Below, in pieces: positions 14,782 to 23,100 of a DNA stretch of 64,000 nucleotides. The DNA lies in assembly GCF_003626645.1 (NCBI RefSeq), contig NZ_RBAM01000021.1, forward strand, positions 1 to 64,000, in the 5' to 3' direction. The DNA is from Streptomyces klenkii (GTDB lineage: Bacteria; Actinomycetota; Actinomycetes; Streptomycetales; Streptomycetaceae). The notes beneath the pieces are model-generated. The model saw only the letters and a program-made list of their open reading frames with translations, was not told the origin of the DNA and made no database searches. Each line of letters opens with the position of its first letter. The stretch's first letter is position 1. A program made the position numbers and the translations under genes.

Positions 14782-15888
14782 TTACTTCTCCTGCTGCTTG
14801 CGCCAGCGGATGCCGGCCTCGAGGAAGCCGTCGATCTCGCCGTCGAGGACGGACTGGGGGTTGCCGACCTCGAACTCCGTACGGAGGTCCTTGACCATCT
14901 GGTACGGGTGCAGGACGTACGAACGCATCTGGTTGCCCCAGGAGCCGCCGCTGTCGCCCTTGAGCGCATCCATCTTCGCCTGCTCCTCCTGGCGGCGGCG
15001 CTCGAGGAGCTTGGCCTGGAGGACGTTCATGGCGGTCGCCTTGTTCTGGATCTGCGAGCGCTCGTTCTGGCAGGAGACGACGATGCCGGTCGGGAGGTGG
15101 GTCAACCGCACCGCGGAGTCGGTGGTGTTGACGCCCTGGCCGCCGGGGCCGGAGGAGCGGTAGACGTCGACGCGCAGCTCGGACTCGTCGATCTCGACGT
15201 GGTCGGTCTGCTCGACGACCGGGAGCACCTCGACGCCGGCGAAGGACGTCTGGCGGCGGCCCTGGTTGTCGAAGGGCGAGATGCGCACGAGGCGGTGGGT
15301 GCCCTGCTCGACGGAGAGGGTGCCGTAGGCGTAGGGGACCTGGACGGCGAAGGTGGTCGACTTGATGCCGGCCTCTTCGGCGTAGGACGTCTCGTAGACC
15401 TCGGTCTTGTAGCCGTGGCGCTCGGCCCAGCGCAGGTACATGCGCTGGAGGCGCTCGGCGAAGTCGGAGGCGTCGACGCCGCCGGCCTCGGCGCGGATGT
15501 TGACGAGGGCCTCGCGGGAGTCGTACTCGCCGGAGAGGAGGGTACGGACCTCCATCTCGTCCAGCGCCTTGCGGACGGAGGTGAGCTCGGCCTCGGCCTC
15601 GGCGAGGGCGTCGGCGTCGTCCTCGGCCTCGGCGAGCTCGAAGAGCACTCCGAGGTCGTCGATGCGGCTGCGGAGGGCCTCGGTCTTGCGCAGCTCCGCC
15701 TGGAGGTGCGACAGCTGGCTCGTGATCTTCTGCGCCGCCTCGGGGTCGTCCCACAGGGACGGGGCGGCCGCCTGCTCCTCGAGCACGGCGATGTCGGCCC
15801 TCATCCTGTCGAGGTCCAGGACGGCCTCGATCGACCCCATGGTCGAGGAGAGGGACTTCAGCTCTTCGGATACGTCAACGACTGCCAC
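14782..15888 (-). CDS. prfB: Peptide chain release factor 2
   Basis: 368 residues, standard for RF2. The anticodon-like SPF tripeptide is present (LVRISPFDNQGRR, about residues 203-215), as is the catalytic GGQ motif (SGPGGQGVNTTDSAVR). It reads UGA and UAA stop codons and triggers peptide release. The programmed +1 frameshift known from the E. coli prfB start region is absent: the frame is open throughout with no early UGA. The start MAVVDVSEELKSL fits family N-termini. Confidence 0.97.
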   Translation of the reverse strand: MAVVDVSEELKSLSSTMGSIEAVLDLDRMRADIAVLEEQAAAPSLWDDPEAAQKITSQLSHLQAELRKTEALRSRIDDLGVLFELAEAEDDADALAEAEAELTSVRKALDEMEVRTLLSGEYDSREALVNIRAEAGGVDASDFAERLQRMYLRWAERHGYKTEVYETSYAEEAGIKSTTFAVQVPYAYGTLSVEQGTHRLVRISPFDNQGRRQTSFAGVEVLPVVEQTDHVEIDESELRVDVYRSSGPGGQGVNTTDSAVRLTHLPTGIVVSCQNERSQIQNKATAMNVLQAKLLERRRQEEQAKMDALKGDSGGSWGNQMRSYVLHPYQMVKDLRTEFEVGNPQSVLDGEIDGFLEAGIRWRKQQEK

Positions 15889-16033
15889 GCACCCAGCCTA
15901 ACGGCTACGCCGCGCTTCCCGGCCCCCAAGGCCCCTCCGGGGCGCTCCGCTGAACCGCGCCGCCCCGGCCCCCACCGGCGCGGAAGCCGCCGCCCGCCCT
16001 GCCGGACGGGCCCCACCTCCACGGCGCCGGGCC

Positions 16034-16083
16034 CGGGCCCACCCGCAGCAACGGGGACGCCGGGCGCCCTCTCCCCCGCCGCG
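16034..16083. repeat. 50-bp direct repeat, copy 1
   Basis: Identical over 50 bp to 16204-16253, beginning CGGGCCCACCCGCAGCAACG. The copies are 170 bp apart and flank two inverted dispersed repeats. Confidence 0.9.
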
Positions 16084-16123
16084 ACGGCGATCAGCCACCG
16101 CGGCACAGACCGGCGGTGCCGAG
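16072..16123 (-). repeat. Dispersed intergenic repeat, copy C (minus orientation)
   Basis: Read on the minus strand it goes CTCGGCACCGCCGGTCTG ... GGCTGATCGCCGTCGCGGCG, the same backbone as copies at 23981 and 24178. The ends CCGCCG/CGGCGG can pair as a stem. Confidence 0.75.
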
Positions 16124-16144
16124 CAGGCACCAGGCCGGGGACAG

Positions 16145-16192
16145 TCCGGCACCGCCGGACACCGCCGCGGGGGCCGGGCGCCGTCGCGGCGG
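16145..16192 (+). repeat. Dispersed intergenic repeat, copy D
   Basis: CCGGCACCGCCGGACACCG ... GGGGGCCGGGCGCCGTCGCG follows the same backbone as the other copies, somewhat diverged in the middle. It is inverted relative to copy C, so C and D could also pair with each other. Confidence 0.65.
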
Positions 16193-16203
16193 ATCCAGGG
16201 GCG

Positions 16204-16253
16204 CGGGCCCACCCGCAGCAACGGGGACGCCGGGCGCCCTCTCCCCCGCCGCG
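16204..16253. repeat. 50-bp direct repeat, copy 2
   Basis: Second exact copy of the 50-bp unit at 16034-16083. It ends immediately before the pkaB stop (16254-16256). Confidence 0.9.
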
Positions 16254-17519
16254 TCAGCGTTGGGGGTCCGGGTGGTGGATGCCGGGTTTGGCGTCGGCGG
16301 CGTCGTGGTCGGCGGTGGCGAACCAGCCGCCCACGCCCGCCGCGGCCGCCAGGGCGACCGCCGCCGCGCCGAGGCGGATGCGGCGGCGGCGCTGTTCCGC
16401 CGGGGAGCGGTGGCGGGCGGAGCCGGCGCGGCGCTGCCCGGCGGCGCGGGGCGCGCGGGCCGTGCCGTGGGCGCCGCCGGCGAGCTCGGCGGGCGTGGGC
16501 ACGCGCATGCTGGTGTGAGTGTCGCGGCTGGAGTCCGAGACGGCGCCCGGCACGAGCGGGACGACGCCCCGCCGGCGCGCGGCGGCGGGCACGCCGCCCC
16601 CGTCCGCGGGGACCGCGGGGTCGTCGGCGTCGCCCTCCCCGTCGTCGGGCTCGTCGATGTCGAGGGGCGGTATCCCGGCGAGCCCGGGCAGCAGCTCCCG
16701 CAGGCGTACGGCGAGCTCGGAGGCGCGCAGCCGGGACGCGGGCCCCTTGGCCAGGCACTGGACGACGAGCTGCCACAGCTCGTCGGGGATGCCGGGCAGC
16801 GGCGCGACGGTCTCGGTGACGTGCCGCCGCAGCACCGCGCCGGGGTGCCCGCCGCCGAAGGGCGTGAAGCCGGCCAGCAGCTCGTACAGGACGGTGGCGA
16901 GGGCGTAGACGTCGACGGAGGCCCGCGGCGGCAGCCCCTCGATGATCTCGGGGGCGAGGTAGTCGGGCGTGCCGATGACGCTGCGGGGGCCGGTCCCGCG
17001 GCCGCCTTCCCGGGCGGGCCGGGGGGCGTCCACGAGGCGGGCGATGCCGAAGTCGGTGAGCAGCGCGGGGTGCGCGCCGCCGGGCCCGAGCGGGCCCTGC
17101 ATATCGAGCAGGACGTTCTCGGGCTTGACGTCGCGGTGGACGATCCCGGCGGCGTGCGCGGCGGCGAGCCCGTCCGCGACGTCGGCGACGATGGCGACCG
17201 CGGCCTCGGGCGCGAGCCGCCGCTCGCGGTCGAGCCGGGTGCGCAGGTCCGTGCCCCGGATCAGGTCCATGACCAGGGCGAGGTCGGCGCCGTCGACGAC
17301 GAGGTCGCGGACGCCGACGACGTTCGGGTGGTCGAGCCCGAGGAGCGCGGCGCGCTCCTGGACGAACCGTCCGACGAGCTCCTGGTCGGAGGCGAGATCC
17401 TCGCGCAGGAGCTTGATGGCGACCGGGCCCTCGGGCCCTTCGCCGAGCCACACGGTGCCCGCGCTGCCACGGCCGAGGACCTGGTGGGCGGTGTACCGGC
17501 TGCCGATCTTCCGTGCCAA
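16254..17519 (-). CDS. pkaB: Membrane Ser/Thr protein kinase PkaB-like
   Basis: Starting from a TTG at 17519 (GGGGAA ribosome binding site) the product is 421 residues, MARKIGSRYTAHQVLGRGSA. The kinase domain (about residues 8-265) has the glycine loop LGRGSAGTVWLG, the lysine in VAIKLLRED, the catalytic HRDVKPENVLL and TDFG. After a Pro/Asp-rich juxtamembrane stretch there is one membrane helix (about residues 380-400, AAVALAAAAGVGGWFA) and a very short outside tail of about 20 residues with no sensor domain. The gene is downstream of pkaA on the same strand. The order and sequence match the S. coelicolor PkaB/PkaA pair. Confidence 0.93.
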   Translation of the reverse strand: MARKIGSRYTAHQVLGRGSAGTVWLGEGPEGPVAIKLLREDLASDQELVGRFVQERAALLGLDHPNVVGVRDLVVDGADLALVMDLIRGTDLRTRLDRERRLAPEAAVAIVADVADGLAAAHAAGIVHRDVKPENVLLDMQGPLGPGGAHPALLTDFGIARLVDAPRPAREGGRGTGPRSVIGTPDYLAPEIIEGLPPRASVDVYALATVLYELLAGFTPFGGGHPGAVLRRHVTETVAPLPGIPDELWQLVVQCLAKGPASRLRASELAVRLRELLPGLAGIPPLDIDEPDDGEGDADDPAVPADGGGVPAAARRRGVVPLVPGAVSDSSRDTHTSMRVPTPAELAGGAHGTARAPRAAGQRRAGSARHRSPAEQRRRRIRLGAAAVALAAAAGVGGWFATADHDAADAKPGIHHPDPQR

Positions 17520-17637
17520 GACTGTTCCCCGACTCCTCGTCTCCGACTCCGACAGGCGCGCTGGCGACCAAGCTACTGCCAACGCTCACCCCCGAGGCGG
17601 AAAACGCCAACCGGGTGTCGACAAATCGATTACCTGG

Positions 17638-19506
17638 TCATGTGCCGGAGGAGCCCGAGGAACCGGAGGAGTCCGAGGTGAGCCCGGCGATCCAGTCCTT
17701 GACGTCCGTGACCCAGTCCCAGGCGGCGTCCCAGAAGCTCTTGCCGTCGGCGACCCAGTCCTTCAGAGGGGTGAATTCCCAGACGAGCCACGCGCCGATG
17801 ACCAGGATGACGATCATGAACAGGCAGCCCTTGAGGCAGCCCAGCCCGGGGATCCGCATCGGATTCGCGCTGCGCTGCCGCGGCGGCCGCGGCTCACGGC
17901 GCGCGGGCGGCTCCGGAGCGTACGGCTGGGGCTGCGGCTGCGGCGCCGGGGGCTGCTGGTAGCGCGGCTCCTGCCGGCGCTGCTGCCTGCGGGACGGCGG
18001 CGCGGGCTGCGGCTGCTGAGGGGCGTACGGCTGGGGCTGCGGCGCGTAGTGCTGCGGGGGCGGCGGCCGGTGTCCCTGGGGCTGCTGAGGGGCGTACTGC
18101 TGCCCGTAGCCCTGCTGCTGGTACCCCTGCTGGCCGCCGTAGCCCGGCGGCGGCTGCTGCTGGGGCTGCTGCGGCTGCCCGGCCCGCCGCTGGGGGCGGC
18201 GGCGCAGCGGGTCCTCGCTCGGGTCGAGGTACTGCACCTGGGTCTGGTCGTTGCGGTCGCGGGCGGCCCGCATCTGGGTCTGCCAGGGGTGCGCGCCGTC
18301 GCCCTCCGGGGGCAGCGGCGGTACGGGCGGCATGGCGCGGGTCGGGTCGGCGGAGCCGCCGGGGCCGGAGCCGGCCGGCATGACGCGCGTGGCGTCGGAG
18401 CCGGGGCCCGAGCCGGGGCCGTTGCCTCCGGCGGAGGTGTTCGGCAGGAGGCTGGTGGCGGCGTTCGGGTCGTAGGAGCCCGGCGCGCCCGGTGAGCCCG
18501 CCGTCGACGGCAGCACCTGCGTGGGGTCGGCGTCGCCCGCGCCGGGACGGGAGCCGGGGCCGGCGCCCTGGCCGGTGCCGGGCACGACGGCCGGCTCCGG
18601 ATCGGGCCCGAGCAGCCCGGCGACGCCGAGGGCGGCCTCGGCCTGGTCCGGGGAGGCGTGCACGCCGACGCCCGCGGCGACGACGCGCAGCGCCCGCGCC
18701 AGGTTCTCCGCGCTGGGACGCTCCTCGGGCCGCTTGCGCAGGCAGCGCTCTATGACCGTCCAGAGGGGCTCCGGGACGGTGGTGGGGCGGCGCGGCTCGG
18801 AGCTGAGGTGCTGGTGGAGCACTTCGAGGGCGGTCGCGCCCGCGAACGGCGGCCGGCCGGTGACCAGCTCGTAGAGCAGGATGCCCGCGCCGTAGATGTC
18901 GACGGCGGAGGTCTGCGGGCGGCCCTCGGCGGACTCGGGCGCGACGTAGGCGGGCGTGCCGACGAACTCGTGGGTACGGGTCAGGCCCGGGGAGTCCGCG
19001 AGGCGCGCGATGCCGAAGTCGGTGAGCATCGGGTGCATCTGGCCGCCGTCGCTCCGCAGGAGGACGTTGGCGGGCTTGAGGTCCCGGTGGACGATGCCGT
19101 CGGCGTGGCTGGCGGCGAGCGCGTCGGCGATCTGGGCGGTGAGGAGGGAGGCGGCGACGGGCGTGAAGGGGCCGTTGTCGCGCAGGTAGTGGTGCAGGTC
19201 CGGGCCGTCGACGAGGTCCATGACGAGCGCGAGCAGGTCGCCCTCGACGACGAGGTCGCGGGTGCGGACGATGTTGGGGTGGGTGAGCCGGAGGAGCACG
19301 GAGCGCTCGCGCAGGAAGCGCATCACGACGTCCGCGTCGGAGGCCAGCTCCTCCTTGAGCACCTTGATCGCGACGGTCTCGCCGGGCCGGCCGGACACGG
19401 CCGCCTCGGCGCCCGCGGCCTCCCGCTGGCGTGCTCGCCAGACGGTGCCGGTCGCGCCGCGTCCGAGCACCTCCTCAAGCAAGTACTTGCTGCCTACCGG
19501 CCGCAC
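17638..19506 (-). CDS. pkaA: Membrane Ser/Thr protein kinase PkaA-like
   Basis: 622 residues from a GTG at 19506 (RPVGSKYLLEEVLGRGATG). The kinase domain (about residues 1-275) contains VAIKVLKEE, IVHRDLKPANVLL, LTDFG and the activation-loop region GLTRTHEFVGTPAYVAPE. A long Pro-, Gln-, Gly- and Tyr-rich linker (about residues 290-530) with many PQPYAPQQ-like pieces follows. A single membrane helix (GCLFMIVILVIGAWLVW, about residues 560-578) comes next. The outside tail is short, with several tryptophans (DAAWDWVTDVKDW) and a Ser/Gly end. GGGAG lies 9 bases before the GTG. The Trp-rich tail could contact the membrane or wall; that is inference. Confidence 0.94.
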   Translation of the reverse strand: MRPVGSKYLLEEVLGRGATGTVWRARQREAAGAEAAVSGRPGETVAIKVLKEELASDADVVMRFLRERSVLLRLTHPNIVRTRDLVVEGDLLALVMDLVDGPDLHHYLRDNGPFTPVAASLLTAQIADALAASHADGIVHRDLKPANVLLRSDGGQMHPMLTDFGIARLADSPGLTRTHEFVGTPAYVAPESAEGRPQTSAVDIYGAGILLYELVTGRPPFAGATALEVLHQHLSSEPRRPTTVPEPLWTVIERCLRKRPEERPSAENLARALRVVAAGVGVHASPDQAEAALGVAGLLGPDPEPAVVPGTGQGAGPGSRPGAGDADPTQVLPSTAGSPGAPGSYDPNAATSLLPNTSAGGNGPGSGPGSDATRVMPAGSGPGGSADPTRAMPPVPPLPPEGDGAHPWQTQMRAARDRNDQTQVQYLDPSEDPLRRRPQRRAGQPQQPQQQPPPGYGGQQGYQQQGYGQQYAPQQPQGHRPPPPQHYAPQPQPYAPQQPQPAPPSRRQQRRQEPRYQQPPAPQPQPQPYAPEPPARREPRPPRQRSANPMRIPGLGCLKGCLFMIVILVIGAWLVWEFTPLKDWVADGKSFWDAAWDWVTDVKDWIAGLTSDSSGSSGSSGT

Positions 19507-19549
19507 GTCATGCGCTCCCTGGTCGTCATCTCGTCATCGTCGTCGTCAT

Positions 19550-19590
19550 GCTCTGCATGGTCGTCAAGCTCTGCATGGTCGTCATGCTCC
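19550..19590. repeat. 18-bp tandem repeat upstream of pkaA
   Basis: GCTCTGCATGGTCGTCA(A/T) occurs twice in tandem (19550-19567, 19568-19585) with a partial third unit. On the minus strand it sits in an open frame giving HDDHAELDDHAEHDDDDD, just before the pkaA start. It may be non-coding leader sequence. Confidence 0.75.
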
Positions 19591-19783
19591 GCGAGGGCCT
19601 CTTTCGTGCCCGGCCTTCGCGCCCGGCTTTCCGCCCACTGTAGTGCCGTCCTACGGGCCTCCGGTTTGTCGACGGTTTGCCGAGGGTTTGCCGAATCCGC
19701 GGGGCTGAGGGGAAGACGCGGGTCGCGGGCCGTTGGTTGCCGCGCGGCGCGCGGAAGGCGCGCGGGCGGGCCGCGCGCGGCGC

Positions 19784-19945
19784 TCACGCGGCGTGAACGG
19801 AAGGTCCCGGCGGGGCGCCGCGGCCGGTCGGGAGCGGCCGTGCGGCCGGTTGCGCGGCCGGCCCGCCGCCCACTCCCGAGCGAAAGAAAATCTGTACGAC
19901 TTGTTCGAAAAGAGACCCGTCATGGGCCGATATCGAACCGATCAT
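19784..19945 (-). CDS. Candidate 53-residue small protein
   Basis: The minus-strand ATG at 19945 is preceded by GGGAGGA at 4-base spacing, an excellent ribosome binding site. The frame then reads MIGSISAHDGSLFEQVVQIF (first 20 residues), followed by a Gly/Pro/Ala-rich tail, to a stop at 19784. The first half has lower GC than typical local genes. I recognise no family. It would be transcribed in the same direction as pkaA, 277 bp upstream of it. It may instead be promoter sequence with a chance frame. Confidence 0.35.
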   Translation of the reverse strand: MIGSISAHDGSLFEQVVQIFFRSGVGGGPAAQPAARPLPTGRGAPPGPSVHAA

Positions 19946-20152
19946 GAGGTCCTCCCGGAAGGATTCGATCACCTTCCGCTTTCTTCGCACCCTCCCGCGG
20001 TCGTTCAAGATCACGAATTGGCCGTCGCCGGGCGCGTCGCTCCCGGCAGGTGCGAGGATGCTCGCAGCACGATGCGGAGGGGCGGGGCCGGTGCTTCCGG
20101 TACGTTCCGCGCGCCGTGGTGACCTGTACGTGCACCGGGGCAGAAGGGACCG

Positions 20153-23100
20153 TTGACGGCGATGCAGATCAGGCTGACCGTCCTCGGGCCGCTCAGCGGC
20201 CACCACACCACTGCGCCCGCCGTGCCCGCGGCGACCTGCGCCTGCGACGTGCTGGTGACCGCCCCCGCGGGGACCGCCCTGGCCGGTGTGGCCAGCGGCC
20301 TCGCCACGGCCGCGGCGGCAGCCGGCTGCGACCTGGGCACCGGGGCCGTCGTGGTCTACGCCGGGGCCGAGCGGCTCGACCCCCAGCGCAGCGCGCTGGG
20401 CGAGCCCCCGCTGATCGACGGCGCCGTCCTCTCCCTGTCCGCCCCGGCCGACCCCGAGCGGCACGCGGGCGTGCTCATGTCCGGCGTGCCGGAGGCCGCG
20501 GCGCGGCTCCACGTCGTCTCCGGGCCGGACGCGGGCGGCGTGCACCTGCTGCACGGCGGCGAGGTGCACGTGGGGCGCTCCGCGACGGCGGACATCCCGC
20601 TGGACGACCCCGACGTCTCCCGGCTGCACTGCGCGGTCGTCCTCCACGACGACGGCACGATCACGCTGCGGGACCTGGGCTCCACGAACGGGACCGTGCT
20701 CGCGGGCGAGCCGGTCGGCGCGGAGCCGGTGCGGCTGCCCGCCGGGGAGCTGCTGCGGGTCGGCGAGTCGGTGCTGAGCCTGCACGCCGCGGACGACTCC
20801 TCCCCGCGCGTCCTGCCGGCCGCGCCCGACGGCGAGGGCCACCTGCGCGTGGGCGGCAGCGCCCCCGGGGCGTCCCCCGCGGGCGCGGTCGCCCCGCCGG
20901 TGCGCGGCGCGTGGCTGGGCGCGCCGGCGGGCGTGACGGGCGCGGGCTCGACGGGCCTGGCGGCGGGCCCGGACTTCGGCGGCCCGGCCGCCTCCGGCCA
21001 CGACTCGGCGACGCACGGCGGCCGCGGCTTCCCCCTGCGGGACGCGGCGCCCGGCGGCCTGTCGGTCCGCGTCCCGGCCCAGCCGGGCCCGTCCGGAACG
21101 GCACCCCAGGACGGCGGCCGGCCGAACCGTGCGGGCGCCTCCGCCCAGGAGCGGGGCACCTCTTACGGGACGGGGTCGGTGGGCCGGGCCGGTGGCTTCG
21201 GCGGCGGGGTGCCCGGCCAGGACGGCGGTGCGGACGCGTACGGGGCGAAGGCGGACGCTTACGGGGCGAGGGGCGGGGCCGGAACGGCCGGTCAGGCGGG
21301 AGCGGACGGCGGCCCGGGCTCGTACAGAACAGACGACGGCCCAGGCTCGTACAGAACACCGGGCCCGTACAGAACTACGGCAAGCGGAACGGGTCCGGCG
21401 GGCCGGGTGGCACCGCCCGGCAGCACCCTGCCCGGCCAGGACAGCGGTGCGGACCCGTACGGGCCGGGGGGCACGGCCGGTCAGGCGGAGACGAACGGCG
21501 TGCCCGGCGGCTTCGGTAGCGGGCTGCCCGGGCAGGCGGGCCAACCCGACGGAGCCCCCGGCTCCCCCGGGCCCGCCCCCGCCGGTGAAACCGGCAAGCG
21601 GACGCGCGGGCGCGGGATAGGCGCGTGGGCCCGGCGGCTGGCCGGCGGACGCGGCGGCCGGGGCGCCGACGCGGACGCGTGGGGCGGCCCGGAGGACGAC
21701 GCGGGCGCCGAGGAGCGGGCCCGCTCCGAGGCCGCCGCGCTGCGCGAGCGCTGGCCCGACCCCGCGGAGACGCTGCTCACCGCGCTCGGCCCCGGCCCCC
21801 GGCTGTGGGAGCGCGGCCCGGACCATCCCGACCTGCTGACCGTACGGCTGGGCACGGCCGACCGGCATTCGGCCGAAAACGGCGCCCTGCTGCCCTCGGT
21901 GCCGGTGACGGTCGCGCTGCGCGAAGCCGGTTCGCTGGGGCTCGCGGGCCCGCGGGGCCGGCTGTCGGCCCTGGCGCGCTCGGTGCTGGCTCAGCTGGCG
22001 GCGCTGCACGCCCCGGCGTGCCTGGAGTTCGTGCTGATCAGTGCGGACCGGGCGCGCCCGGTCGAGGAGCGCCTGGCGGAGTGGTCGTGGCTGGGCTGGC
22101 TGCCGCAGCTGCGCCCGGTGCGCGGGCAGGACTGCCGGCTGCTGGTGGCGTACGACCGCGAGCAGGCCGCGGCCCGCACGGCGGAGCTGGTGCGGCGCCT
22201 GGACGAGGGCCCGCTGGGCCCGCACTGGGCGACGGCCGCACCGGCGGCGGTGGCGGCCGCGGCGGAGCGTCACTCCGGCCCGTACACGGTGGTGATCGTG
22301 GACGGGGACCCCGGTTCGGCCGAGCTGCGGGAGACGGTGTCGCGGCTGGCGGTGGGCGGCTCCGCGGCGGGCATCCACCTGGTGTGCCTGGCGGACGCCC
22401 CGGCGACCACGCCGGCGTCGCCGGTGGTGTCGACGCTGGCAACGGCCCGCACGGCGGCCCCGGCGTTCCCGTACTGCGGCGCGGTGGCGCTGCTGAGCGG
22501 TGACGTGGCCACGGTGGTGCAGGTGATCCACCGCGCGCCCGCCCAGGACGGCGGCGCGCGCGGCGGCCCCGAGGCCGAAGCGCCGTCGGGCCCCGCCGTC
22601 ATCGCCGCCGTGGACGCGGTGTCGCGGGCGTGGGCGGAGCGGTTCGCGCGGGCGCTGGCGCCGCTGCGGATGGCGGACGGCGTGGCGGGCGGGGCGGCCG
22701 CGCGCGTGGCGGCGGCGCTGCCGCGCAGTGCGCGCCTGCTGGACGAGCTGGGGCTGGCCCGGGCGACCCCGGCGTCGCTGACGGCACGCTGGGCGGCGGC
22801 CACGGACCGCGGTTCGCGGCCCGGCGGCCGGGCGGTGGCGGTGCTGGGCGCGGGCCCGCACGGGCCGCTGGCCGTGGACCTGGCGGCGGACGGCCCGCAC
22901 CTGCTGGTGGAGGGGTGCGCGGGCAGCGGCAAGACGGAGCTGCTGCGCTCGCTCGCCGCGTCGCTGGCGGCGGCGGACCGGCCCGACCGGCTCTCGCTGG
23001 TCCTGGTGGACGGCGGGGGCGCGGAGCGCGGCGAGGGGCTGCGGCTGTGCACGGACCTGCCGCACGTGTCGACGTACCTGGCGGCCGCGGACCCCGTACG

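Larger units (their letters stand above)
15889..16253. other. Repeat-filled gap between prfB and pkaB
   Basis: No gene is seen in these 365 bp. The gap carries a 50-bp exact direct repeat (16034-16083 and 16204-16253) and two oppositely oriented copies of a dispersed repeat described separately. The right copy of the direct repeat abuts the pkaB stop codon. Confidence 0.75.
19507..20152. other. 646-bp gap between pkaA and the FHA/FtsK gene
   Basis: This divergent gap must hold the promoters of both flanking genes. It contains an 18-bp tandem repeat (19550-19590), a candidate 53-codon gene on the minus strand (19784-19945) and an unusually AT-rich stretch near 19880-20000. No regulator site could be recognised. 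Confidence 0.6.

Noticed and set aside
15800..15888. Programmed frameshift in prfB
   Set aside because: The reading frame is continuous with no early UGA, so RF2 autoregulation by frameshifting is absent here.
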